Source: Lacibacter cauensis (GTDB taxonomy: Bacteria; Bacteroidota; Bacteroidia; Chitinophagales; Chitinophagaceae). Taken from it: 64,000 nt of DNA. Where the stretch lies: NCBI RefSeq assembly GCF_007830055.1, contig NZ_VLLE01000003.1, forward strand, positions 558,001 through 622,000, written 5' to 3'. Positions 1 through 9,034 of this stretch are shown here, piece by piece (within the stretch, counting starts at the first letter, position 1; each line of letters begins with the position of its first letter). Made by a program: the position numbers and the translations under genes. The notes below the pieces were generated by a model. It was given only the letters and a program-made list of their open reading frames with translations, made no database searches and had not been told where the DNA came from.

Positions 1-621
1 CCTACAGCAATGCTGCAGCCCACATTCTCTGCATTTGGGTGTGCGGGCTAAACAGGTATAGCGGCCATGTAATATGAGCCAGTGATGTGCTTTATAAATC
101 AGTTCAGTTGGAAAGTTTTTGATGAGCTCTTTTTCAACTGCCAATGGAGTGGTGGCCGATTGTTTTACCAGACCTATACGCTTGCTTACACGAAACACAT
201 GCGTATCTACCGCCATGTTGGGTTGCTCATCCACAACCGATGTAATAACATTGGCTGTTTTACGGCCAACACCCGGCAGGGTAATTAACTCGTCTACCGT
301 TAACGGCACTTCGCTGTTAAACTCGTCTACGAGTTTTTGAGCCATACCTATTAAATGCTTGGTTTTGTTATTGGGGTACGATATGCTTTTGATCAAAGGA
401 AACAGTTCATCAAAAGTGGCCTTGCTGAGTGCTTCGGCATCGGGGTATTTTTTGAAAATGGCAGGGGTAGTTAAATTCACCCGTTTATCGGTGCATTGGG
501 CACTGAGGATTACAGCCACGAGCAACTGGTACGGGTTGTCGTACAAGAGTTCAGTTTCTGCATCGGGTGCATGTACCGTAAAATAATCGATAACTGATTG
601 ATAACGCTCTTTTGTGGTCAT
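1..621 (-). CDS. nth: Endonuclease III, 3' end cut by window edge
   Basis: This is a base-excision repair DNA glycosylase/AP lyase that removes oxidised pyrimidines. 207 codons are open from the ATG at 619-621 to the window edge with no stop. The helix-hairpin-helix motif LPGVGRKT is at residues 115-122 with the catalytic Lys121, and the catalytic Asp139 lies in AVDTHVFRV. The four cysteines of the [4Fe-4S] loop are present as C190-x6-C197-x2-C200-x5-C206. The family is about 210-220 residues long, so only a few C-terminal residues should be missing. It appears to be a single gene. Identification is firm; nothing unusual was seen. Confidence 0.95.
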   Translation of the reverse strand, partial: MTTKERYQSVIDYFTVHAPDAETELLYDNPYQLLVAVILSAQCTDKRVNLTTPAIFKKYPDAEALSKATFDELFPLIKSISYPNNKTKHLIGMAQKLVDEFNSEVPLTVDELITLPGVGRKTANVITSVVDEQPNMAVDTHVFRVSKRIGLVKQSATTPLAVEKELIKNFPTELIYKAHHWLILHGRYTCLARTPKCRECGLQHCCR

Positions 622-660
622 TCAGCAAATAAATTGAATGACGGCGAAATTAGGGAAAGA

Positions 661-906
661 TCAGTTGGTAGAAATATCTGTTGTAGCCAGCGTTTTGTTG
701 GCATATTTAAGAACCGACAATACTGCTTCTGTTCTAGGAGAAATGTTTAGTTGTGAAAGTTGTTTGGCAGCTCTTTTAACCACTTCAAACTTTTCTCTCA
801 GCGTCCAGTCTTCGGCTAAGGCCTTTTCTATGGCTTCAGTTTCTGCTGGGGTCGTTTCCTTATAGAGATATTGTAACAAGTCTTCCGGCGTAAATTTTTG
901 TGTCAT
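661..906 (-). CDS. Small conserved-type protein, unknown function
   Basis: This is an 81-residue acidic, helical protein beginning MTQKFTPEDLLQYLY. The ATG at 904-906 is preferred over one 33 bases upstream because a purine-rich AAAAAGGA lies just before it. The sequence has no signal peptide and no cysteines. It resembles the N-terminal helical part of Bacteroidota anti-sigma-like proteins (a YLY-E-TTPAE-EA-E pattern), which is an impression only. It sits between nth and a divisome gene on the same strand. Function is not recognised. Confidence 0.6.
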   Translation of the reverse strand: MTQKFTPEDLLQYLYKETTPAETEAIEKALAEDWTLREKFEVVKRAAKQLSQLNISPRTEAVLSVLKYANKTLATTDISTN

Positions 907-997
907 AAGCAATCCTTTTTTGTGTAGGTGGCTTTCCATAAGGATGCTTTTCTATTAAACGCTGTTGGTAAACTTGTATTGTGCGGGCGGACTTTTT

Positions 998-1291
998 TTA
1001 TTCGTCGAAGAGGAAAATGTCCTCGTTGTCCTTTTTCATGTAGTATTTCTCACGGGCGAGGCGCTCGTAGGCTGCCGGATCGTTTTTGCGGCTTTCCAGC
1101 TCAGCTTTGGCGGCTTCGATCTTCTGGTTGTAATAGGTATTACTGTTCCTCAGATCGCTCAGCTTACGGTAACGGCCAATCTGGGTAAGAAAGTCGTTTC
1201 TGTCAACAAATAACATCCATACGGCAAAACCAATAATGGTTAAAACGTATTTGTTTTTCAATACCGGTGGAATATTACTCAGAACTTTCAT
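998..1291 (-). CDS. FtsB/DivIC-like septum formation initiator
   Basis: This 97-residue single-pass membrane protein belongs by layout to the FtsB/DivIC divisome family, which bridges FtsL and FtsQ. A short cytoplasmic N-terminus is followed by a transmembrane helix at about residues 14-30. A charged coiled coil then runs over about residues 38-75 (RKLSDLRNSNTYYNQKIEAA), with the family-typical 'ER-AREKYYMKKDNED' segment near the end. It lies directly downstream of eno on the same strand, a common arrangement. The intervening 70 bp hold a 12-bp inverted repeat. Confidence 0.85.
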   Translation of the reverse strand: MKVLSNIPPVLKNKYVLTIIGFAVWMLFVDRNDFLTQIGRYRKLSDLRNSNTYYNQKIEAAKAELESRKNDPAAYERLAREKYYMKKDNEDIFLFDE

Positions 1292-1311
1292 ATACGATCA
1301 AAATAAAAATA

Positions 1312-1348
1312 GCTCATAGTTCACGGTTAATGTCCATGAACTATGAGC
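1312..1348. repeat. 12-bp perfect inverted repeat between eno and ftsB-like gene
   Basis: GCTCATAGTTCA (1312-1323) and TGAACTATGAGC (1337-1348) form a perfect stem with a 13-base loop. There is no T-tract on either side, so it does not look like a standard terminator. It resembles the short dispersed palindromes found elsewhere in the window. Confidence 0.6.
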
Positions 1349-1361
1349 CATGAACAACGTG

Positions 1362-2792
<1,431 letters not shown>

Positions 2793-2881
2793 GTTTGCGC
2801 TGCAAAGAAAAGACATTCAACGGGAGGAACAATGATTAAAAGCAGTGAAATTGATTATTTTTAACTACAACAAACGATTGT

Positions 2882-3448
2882 ATGGACGTGCAGTTGATTA
2901 CAGCCATTGCTATGGGAATTGCATTGAGTGCCTGCTGCGGTTTCCGGGTGTTTGTGCCGATGTTGGGCGCAAGTTTTGCAGCCTGGCAGCAATGGTATGC
3001 ATTGCCGGCAGATATGCAGTGGATGGGTTCGTTACCTGCATTACTTTGTTTTGCTACTGCTGCTGTTTTGGAAATTGCTGCGTACTATATTCCGTTTGTA
3101 GATAATCTGCTCGATACAATTGCCACACCTTTGGCAGTTGCTGCAGGAACTATTCTTGCAGCTTCATTTTTACCCATCGCCGATTTTAACCCGTTGTTGA
3201 AATGGATACTTGCCATTATTGCCGGAGGTGGCGCTGCAGGTACAGTACAGGCAGGTACCGGATTGCTGCGTTTGTTCTCTACCAAAACAACAGCCGGTGC
3301 AGGAAATGTAGTTGTTTCAACAAGTGAAAATGCAGCAGCCATCAGCGGTACTGCATTAAGTTTTATTGCACCCATTGTTATTGCAGTGCTGATGTTGTTG
3401 TTGATTGGATGGATATTGGTGAAGGGAGTAGGGAGGTTGATGAAGTGA
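2882..3448 (+). CDS. DUF4126-type membrane protein
   Basis: This 188-residue very hydrophobic protein is rich in Ala and Gly, with roughly five membrane segments (about 5-30, 45-75, 82-100, 107-130, 160-185). The N-terminal 'ALSACCGFRVFVPML' and central 'PFVDNLLDTIATPLAVAAGT' stretches match my memory of the DUF4126 family. The biochemical role of that family is unknown. The ATG at 2882 starts 5 bases after CGATT. It stands alone, divergent from eno and convergent with the next gene. The name is a family label only. Confidence 0.75.
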   Translation: MDVQLITAIAMGIALSACCGFRVFVPMLGASFAAWQQWYALPADMQWMGSLPALLCFATAAVLEIAAYYIPFVDNLLDTIATPLAVAAGTILAASFLPIADFNPLLKWILAIIAGGGAAGTVQAGTGLLRLFSTKTTAGAGNVVVSTSENAAAISGTALSFIAPIVIAVLMLLLIGWILVKGVGRLMK

Positions 3449-3453
3449 TGATT

Positions 3454-3882
3454 TTAAGAAAAAAACACATTGTATAAAACCCCAAAGTTTATCCCCGCCA
3501 TTACTACCAGAATGAAAATAATTATAAAAGCTTTGAATAATAAAGTGGTTTTAGGAGAATCGATCACTTCATACGGATTATTGTTATTGTAACAAATACT
3601 AACAGCGCTTCCTAAAATTGGTTTGTTAAACGAAAAGTTATCCGATAGATACTTGTACTCAATGCCGTTGATAACGTAACGAATTAATGGAGCATATTGA
3701 GTACGATCATCTAAATCGGGTTGTTCAATAATATCAATAACTTCTCCTGTAGCTGTGTCTCCGTTTGTAATGAGTTTGTTAAGCCTGAAAAAATCTGCTA
3801 TGGACTTTTTTAACATAATACGGTAGCTAATGAGGTCAGCAATTATCAGGATAATAATGTACAAGTAACCTTGGGTAGTCAT
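3454..3882 (-). CDS. DUF3592-like membrane protein
   Basis: This is a 142-residue protein. A transmembrane helix at about residues 5-23 and another at about 116-138 flank an extracytoplasmic beta-rich domain. That domain carries 'GDTATGEVIDIIEQ' and 'YAPLIRYVINGIEYKY', the pattern of DUF3592 proteins (a short oligonucleotide-binding-like beta module between two helices). The role is unknown. It converges on the DUF4126 gene, with only 5 bases between the two stop codons. Confidence 0.7.
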   Translation of the reverse strand: MTTQGYLYIIILIIADLISYRIMLKKSIADFFRLNKLITNGDTATGEVIDIIEQPDLDDRTQYAPLIRYVINGIEYKYLSDNFSFNKPILGSAVSICYNNNNPYEVIDSPKTTLLFKAFIIIFILVVMAGINFGVLYNVFFS

Positions 3883-3937
3883 TTGTTTTTCATTTGCTTA
3901 ATTTGGAAGGTGCTTATTTTATCAATAGCAGACAACG

Positions 3938-4831
3938 CTACGCTGTTAAACTTCTAAATACATCTTCAAGATTATTAGTATCACTCGTAAGTGAAAGAAT
4001 ATTCAGGTTCTTTTCAACGCAAATCTGTAATAACTGTTTTTTTAACTGCTCCGGGTTATCTGTTTTAAAGTTCCATGTAGTTCTGTTGACTCTTGAGATA
4101 TTTTGAATTTGATTAAACAACGATTCATCTATTTCTTCTTTAATTTCAAGCGTAACAGAACCGGAGTGTATATTTTTTACTAAGTGTGAGAGCTGATCAT
4201 CTGCCACAATGTTTCCTTTGTTAATGATGATGACCCGTTCGCAAAGTGCCTGTACTTCCTGCATAATATGCGAAGAGAACAACACCGTTTTATTTTTGCC
4301 AAGCTCTTTAATTACATTCCGTATTTCAACAATCTGGTTGGGATCTAATCCGCTTGTCGGTTCATCCAGTATCAACACTTCAGGATCATGAATTAATGCA
4401 GCTGCCAAACCAACACGTTGCTTATAACCTTTAGAAAGCTGTGCAATTTTTTTATGTGCTTCCGGTGTTAACCCAACCTGCTCAATAACATGTTCGATTT
4501 TTGATTTTTGATTTTCGATTTGATGAACTTCGGCAATAAACGCAAGATATTCCCGAACATACATATCGTAATACAAGGCATTGCTTTCGGGTAAGTAACC
4601 GATCTTTTGTTTTGTTTCAGTCGATTGGTCGTTTACTTTAATGTTGCATACCAACGCTTCGCCTCCGCTGGGTTGCAGGTAACCCGTGATCATTTTCATT
4701 GTTGTACTTTTGCCTGCACCGTTGGGCCCGAGAAAACCAACGATCTCCCCTTTGTTCACTTTAAACGAAATACCGTTCACCGCTTTCTGCTCACCATAAT
4801 TTTTTACCAGGTTATTTACTTCAATCGACAT
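3938..4831 (-). CDS. gldA: Gliding-motility ABC transporter ATPase GldA
   Basis: This is a 297-residue ABC transporter ATP-binding subunit. The Walker A motif GPNGAGKST lies near residues 33-41, the ABC signature is LSKGYKQRVGLA, Walker B is VLILDEPTSGLDP, and the H-loop is SSHIMQEV. The sequence is like GldA, which with GldF/GldG forms an ABC transporter needed for Bacteroidota gliding in some species. No gldF or gldG is adjacent in the window. The ATG at 4829-4831 is chosen because a -7 box occupies 4847-4854, overlapping the alternative upstream TTG. It could also be a general ABC-2 export ATPase. Confidence 0.85.
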   Translation of the reverse strand: MSIEVNNLVKNYGEQKAVNGISFKVNKGEIVGFLGPNGAGKSTTMKMITGYLQPSGGEALVCNIKVNDQSTETKQKIGYLPESNALYYDMYVREYLAFIAEVHQIENQKSKIEHVIEQVGLTPEAHKKIAQLSKGYKQRVGLAAALIHDPEVLILDEPTSGLDPNQIVEIRNVIKELGKNKTVLFSSHIMQEVQALCERVIIINKGNIVADDQLSHLVKNIHSGSVTLEIKEEIDESLFNQIQNISRVNRTTWNFKTDNPEQLKKQLLQICVEKNLNILSLTSDTNNLEDVFRSLTA

Positions 4832-4846
4832 ACGCTGTGTTTGGTT

Positions 4847-4854
4847 CAAAAGTA
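4847..4854 (-). promoter_or_regulatory. Putative -7 box of gldA
   Basis: TACTTTTG (minus strand) matches the Bacteroidota consensus TAnnTTTG, 15 bases before the gldA ATG. No clear -33 TTTG was seen. Confidence 0.5.
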
Positions 4855-4878
4855 AAATAAAATCATTTCAGTCTACAG

Positions 4879-6789
4879 CTAAGGTATCAGCAATACCGTT
4901 CCCTTCTGTTTATACAGCTTATCGTTGCGTTTGTATACAAGCGTCCATACATATTGGCCGGGCGGTGCTTTCTGATTATTCATGGTGCCGTTCCAGCCAA
5001 TGTTTAATGATGGAGAAACAAAAATCTGTTGTCCCCAGCGGTTATAGATCCGCAACTCAAACGAATCGATACGGAAGTAAGCTTTTGCCTTTAAAACATC
5101 ATTCAACCCATCACCATTTGGTGTAAATACGTTCGGCATAAAGATCATATCGGCACAATCTTTAAAATCAATCATGATTGCATCAGTTACAGTACCGCAG
5201 AAATTACCTACAGCAACAGTGTACAAGCCGGGTGTGGTTACAGTAATACTTGTGTCGGTAGAGTTGTTGCTCCATAAATACGTTTCGGCCAATGGATGTT
5301 TGGCATGTAAGACAACCTGCTCGCTGAAACAAAGTAATGTATCGTTACCTAATGCAACAGTTGGTGTAAAGTTGCGACCGATATCAAACGTATCCCGCCT
5401 GCTGCAAACATTGTTGGTAGTATATAAAGTGTAGGTGCCGGTGTTGGATAAAGTCCGCTGAGCTGATGTATTGCCATCATTCCATAAATAAGTTGCAGGA
5501 GTTGATTGCTGTACATCAACAGGTAACACCTGTGCATCGCATAACACCGTATCGTTGGGAGTTAATTGCTGAAAAAGATTGGGCTGAACTGCAACAGTAA
5601 TGGAACCGTTGCTTACACACCCGCCGTTGGTGATTAACTGAAGATTATAGGTGCCGCCATCGCTTACAGCTGCAGGAAAAAAGATCAACGAATCGTTTGG
5701 ATTGTTGATGGGCACAGCACCCTTGGACCAATTGTATTGCAATGCTGTTACCGGTGTTGAAATATGCAGCGGTAATTGTTCGCACACAGGTGCATTGCTG
5801 CGTAATTGCGGAGGCTGTGGCCGGTAAATGTTAACATTCATTACAGGCGAAATAGCCCTGCAGTTGGTAGAGTTGATGTTTACAGCTTCGGCAACAAGTA
5901 AACGGTACGAACCACTGTCGCTCGTTTGTGCATTGGTAATATTGAGACTGGTAGTTGTTGCAAAAGGAATGTTCGCCCAACCGTTACCGTTATTAAACTG
6001 CCATTGGTACGCAGGGGTAGCATAAAATCCATTTGCCACATTTACATTTAATTGCAGATTACTGCCAATACATGCATCGCTGCTGTTTTGATAACCGCCG
6101 CTTATAGTGGTTGTCATGTCCGGTCCGCATAATGTAAATTCAATATCATCCAATGCAAGATCGTTCCCTAAACCACCAACCTGGTTATTGAAAATGCGGA
6201 GAATAACCGAAGTTTCGCCTGCAGGTAAGGAAAACGGAAACCCATACTTATCCCATGTAAAATTGCTGAAGCGGGGAATGGTTGGTGTAAGAAAACTTGC
6301 CAGCACATTACCCGAAGTGGCGCTGCTTATTTCGAAACGGATGATGGGATCTAAAGGATTGCTGGAACCAAGTGGCATAAGATTGGCAATCCAAGCAGAA
6401 AAGTACAGCTGAGAACCGGAGCATAAATTATTCACTCTTGTTTCGTAAAATTTACCTGCTGTATAATCGGCATTTACAATCATCATATTGCCGCCCGATG
6501 AGCGATCGTTACCAATATGCCAGGTATTAAACTGTCTGCCTCCCGTTACAATATCGGCTGTTGTTTTACGGATGCCGTATTCACCATCGTTGATTACACC
6601 GAGTGAATCAAATGCATAGCTTGTAACACCGGGTGCAAGTGGCGAGCCTGTTAACGGTGAGCTGATGCCTCCGCCAAAATTTTCATAAAACAATACGTTG
6701 CCTGTACATTGTGCTGTAGCTGTTTTGTAGCAGAGGAGAAGCAGAAATGAGAAAATTGTTTTAACAAGAAGTCGAATAATTGTAGCCAT
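4879..6789 (-). CDS. Secreted adhesin-like protein with gliding/T9SS type-B C-terminal domain
   Basis: A 636-residue protein with signal peptide MATIIRLLVKTIFSFLLLL...ATAQ. The N-terminal part (about residues 25-230) resembles a carbohydrate-binding or lectin-like beta-sandwich ('ALDDIEFTLCG'). Ig-like or PKD-like repeats follow, with recurrent 'YQWQFNNG', 'YNWSKGAVPI', 'YLWNDGNTS' and 'YLWSNNSTD' strands. The last 85 residues are the CHU_C / gliding-motility-associated C-terminal domain (FMPNVFTPNGDGLNDVLK, then FELRIYNRWGQQIF and GWNGT), which directs export by the type IX secretion system and surface attachment. The ATG at 6787-6789 fits the signal peptide and the -7 box at 6805-6812. The ligand is unknown. 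Confidence 0.88.
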   Translation of the reverse strand: MATIIRLLVKTIFSFLLLLCYKTATAQCTGNVLFYENFGGGISSPLTGSPLAPGVTSYAFDSLGVINDGEYGIRKTTADIVTGGRQFNTWHIGNDRSSGGNMMIVNADYTAGKFYETRVNNLCSGSQLYFSAWIANLMPLGSSNPLDPIIRFEISSATSGNVLASFLTPTIPRFSNFTWDKYGFPFSLPAGETSVILRIFNNQVGGLGNDLALDDIEFTLCGPDMTTTISGGYQNSSDACIGSNLQLNVNVANGFYATPAYQWQFNNGNGWANIPFATTTSLNITNAQTSDSGSYRLLVAEAVNINSTNCRAISPVMNVNIYRPQPPQLRSNAPVCEQLPLHISTPVTALQYNWSKGAVPINNPNDSLIFFPAAVSDGGTYNLQLITNGGCVSNGSITVAVQPNLFQQLTPNDTVLCDAQVLPVDVQQSTPATYLWNDGNTSAQRTLSNTGTYTLYTTNNVCSRRDTFDIGRNFTPTVALGNDTLLCFSEQVVLHAKHPLAETYLWSNNSTDTSITVTTPGLYTVAVGNFCGTVTDAIMIDFKDCADMIFMPNVFTPNGDGLNDVLKAKAYFRIDSFELRIYNRWGQQIFVSPSLNIGWNGTMNNQKAPPGQYVWTLVYKRNDKLYKQKGTVLLIP

Positions 6790-6804
6790 ACGTTCAAGCA
6801 AGCT

Positions 6805-6812
6805 CAAATGTA
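6805..6812 (-). promoter_or_regulatory. Putative -7 box of the surface adhesin gene
   Basis: TACATTTG on the minus strand, 15 bases before the ATG at 6789, matches TAnnTTTG. Confidence 0.5.
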
Positions 6813-6842
6813 ACCATTATTCAGTTGTATTTTCTGTGAAAG

Positions 6843-6870
6843 AAAAGCCCCCTGATGAAGATCAGGGGGC
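6843..6870 (-). terminator. Intrinsic terminator after the MFS / small membrane protein unit
   Basis: GCCCCCTGAT (6847-6856) pairs perfectly with ATCAGGGGGC (6861-6870) across the loop GAAG. Read on the minus strand, the stem is followed by TTTTCTTT. Confidence 0.85.
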
Positions 6871-6984
6871 TTAAAAAAACCAACCATATGAACAGACATC
6901 GAACAGAATCAATAGGGGATCGTTCGTTCTTTCAAAAACTTAGACCACAAACCCTACCAGTTCGCTGCACTGTTACAGTAATTT

Positions 6985-7230
6985 TTAATCGGTTACCTCG
7001 TCGGAATTTTCCGGCAGGTGATCGTATTCGCCTTTCAACGCATACCATCCGAAAATGATCATACCAATAGCAATGGGAATAAACACAATGACAAATACGG
7101 CCCATTGAATTTTTGTATCAATAACGGGTTTACTTTTTATTTCGGCAATGGCTGTGCTGATGAGGAAGTAACAGGTTAACGGCCCGAGTACTATCCACAG
7201 AATACCGGCATATCGTTTTAATTTATTCAT
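6985..7230 (-). CDS. Small two-helix membrane protein next to an MFS carrier
   Basis: An 81-residue protein with helices at about residues 8-29 and 41-64 and an acidic C-terminal tail (EYDHLPENSDEVTD). It follows the MFS gene on the same strand with a 44-bp gap and shares its terminator, so the two are probably co-transcribed. It may belong to a family found beside such carriers in Bacteroidota (I recall DUF6814, not verified). A role as accessory subunit of the carrier is inference. Confidence 0.65.
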   Translation of the reverse strand: MNKLKRYAGILWIVLGPLTCYFLISTAIAEIKSKPVIDTKIQWAVFVIVFIPIAIGMIIFGWYALKGEYDHLPENSDEVTD

Positions 7231-7274
7231 AACATCTACTGTTAAGCGTAAGTAAATAATTTGTTGTTGTAGGG

Positions 7275-8804
7275 TTAGTCGTTTACGTTCGGATCAATTT
7301 TATTATTGATGTACAATGCGCCAATGATCATACAAACTGCTGCAACAATAATCGGATACCATAAACCAACCAATGCATCATTGGTATAAATAGTAGTCAG
7401 CAAGGTTGCAATAAACGGCGTTAAACCTCCGAACACTCCATTGCCGATATGGTAAGGCAAGCTCATGGATGTGTAACGGATCTTCGTTGGAAATAATTCA
7501 ACCAGGAATGCAGCTATTGGCCCGTACACCATTGTAACAAATAGAATGAGCAGGAAAACCAATGCTGCAAATTTGATGTACGTTGATGTATTTAATGTAA
7601 CAGCTGTGTACACAGGTTTTGTATCTGCAATACGAATATTGTTTGTGTGCAGTGTATCGGTTTTTATTTCGGTAAACTGCATGTTGGCCTGATTTTGAAA
7701 AACTGTTTTTGTAACAGCTAATGTCTTATCTGTGAGAACTGTTGTACTGCTGTCTTGCTTTACCACCGTAAGATCCTGCTGCAACCATTCTTTTACATTC
7801 GTATCCTGTTTAAAGATGTTGAAGATGGGGCGATACAACAACACTCCTGCCAGCATACCAATAATCATAATCCACTTTCTGCCAATCTTATCACTCAGGC
7901 TGCCGAACACCACAAAGAATGGTGTGGCAAAAACAATGGCCCATATTAAAATAGTCCGGCTCTGATCAAAATCGAGTTTACATACATTTTCTAAAAACGA
8001 TTGTGCATAAAACTGGCCGGTGTACCAGATAACACCTTGTCCCATGGTTGCACCAAATAATGCCAGCAACACCATCTTCAGATTTCCTTTATGCGCAAAG
8101 CTTTCCTTTAATGGGTTCACCGATGTTTTGCCTTCTGATTTTAACTTGGCATATAACGGTGATTCGCTCATTTTTAAACGGATGTAGATGGATACACCAA
8201 CTAACAAAATCGAAACAAGAAACGGAATACGCCAACCCCAATCGTTAAACTTGGCAATGGATTTTGCAGGATCGCTGTCAAGGCCATGTCTGGTTAAAAG
8301 AATAACACCCAGCGACACAAATAAACCCAATGTTGCGGTTGTTTGTATCCACGAAGTAAAATAACCTCTCTTATCTGCAGGTGCATGCTCTGCAACATAT
8401 GTTGCAGCACCACCGTATTCGCCACCTAATGCAAGACCTTGTAATAAGCGCAGCAGCAACACAATGATGGGTGCAGCAAAACCAATTTTTTCGTAACCAG
8501 GTACAAGGCCAATACCAAACGTAGCACCACCCATTAATACCAATGTTAAAAGGAACGTGTACTTACGGCCAATCATATCGCCAAGTCGGCCAAATACCAA
8601 CGCACCAAACGGACGAACAATAAAACCTGCAGCAAATGTGGCAAGTGTAGAAAGTAACGCAGCAGTTGGATTTGTTTTAGGGAAAAACTGGTTGGCAATT
8701 ACAGTGGCAAGACTTCCGAAAATATAAAAGTCGTACCACTCAATGAGTGTACCCAGCGATGATGCGCCGATAATCTTCCAGATACCTTTGTTCTGAGGCT
8801 TCAT
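7275..8804 (-). CDS. MFS transporter, metabolite:proton symporter (ProP/ShiA-like)
   Basis: A 509-residue, 12-helix major facilitator of the metabolite:H+ symporter type. Evidence includes the N-terminal GTLIEWYDFYIFGSLA, loop 2-3 'VFGRLGDMIGRKYTF', 'LALGGEYGGAATYVAEHAP' and the second-half 'FGSLSDKIGRKW'. Such carriers move osmolytes or organic acids such as proline, betaine, citrate or shikimate; the substrate here is not determined. It is longer than the roughly 430-residue norm. An insert of about 80 polar Thr/Asp-rich residues (near 325-405) lies between helices of the second half and probably faces the periplasm. It is divergent from acs. Confidence 0.88.
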   Translation of the reverse strand: MKPQNKGIWKIIGASSLGTLIEWYDFYIFGSLATVIANQFFPKTNPTAALLSTLATFAAGFIVRPFGALVFGRLGDMIGRKYTFLLTLVLMGGATFGIGLVPGYEKIGFAAPIIVLLLRLLQGLALGGEYGGAATYVAEHAPADKRGYFTSWIQTTATLGLFVSLGVILLTRHGLDSDPAKSIAKFNDWGWRIPFLVSILLVGVSIYIRLKMSESPLYAKLKSEGKTSVNPLKESFAHKGNLKMVLLALFGATMGQGVIWYTGQFYAQSFLENVCKLDFDQSRTILIWAIVFATPFFVVFGSLSDKIGRKWIMIIGMLAGVLLYRPIFNIFKQDTNVKEWLQQDLTVVKQDSSTTVLTDKTLAVTKTVFQNQANMQFTEIKTDTLHTNNIRIADTKPVYTAVTLNTSTYIKFAALVFLLILFVTMVYGPIAAFLVELFPTKIRYTSMSLPYHIGNGVFGGLTPFIATLLTTIYTNDALVGLWYPIIVAAVCMIIGALYINNKIDPNVND

Positions 8805-8989
8805 GCAATTCGTGTAGTTGAGTTAGTGATTGTAAACAATACATACCGATCATTGCATGCAGCAGATAAACTTAGTTCAGCTCCGGCAAGATCAATCGTA
8901 TCGAGTTTGAAATATAAGTCATCTCTTTGATGACAGGTGTTCGTTTTTTGAATTTTACTATGCAAACGTTCCCAAACAACCTGTACGGC

Positions 8990-8997
8990 TATTTTTG
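8990..8997 (+). promoter_or_regulatory. Putative -7 box of acs
   Basis: TATTTTTG matches TAnnTTTG, 37 bases before the acs ATG, in the 230-bp divergent gap between acs and the MFS gene. No clear -33 element. Confidence 0.4.
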
Positions 8998-9034
8998 CTA
9001 ACTTGTGACCCTTAAATTTTACAGATCGTTTGCT

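Noticed and set aside
1312-1348. Inverted repeat after eno as a terminator
   Set aside because: No T-run on either strand; eno and the FtsB-like gene may still be co-transcribed.
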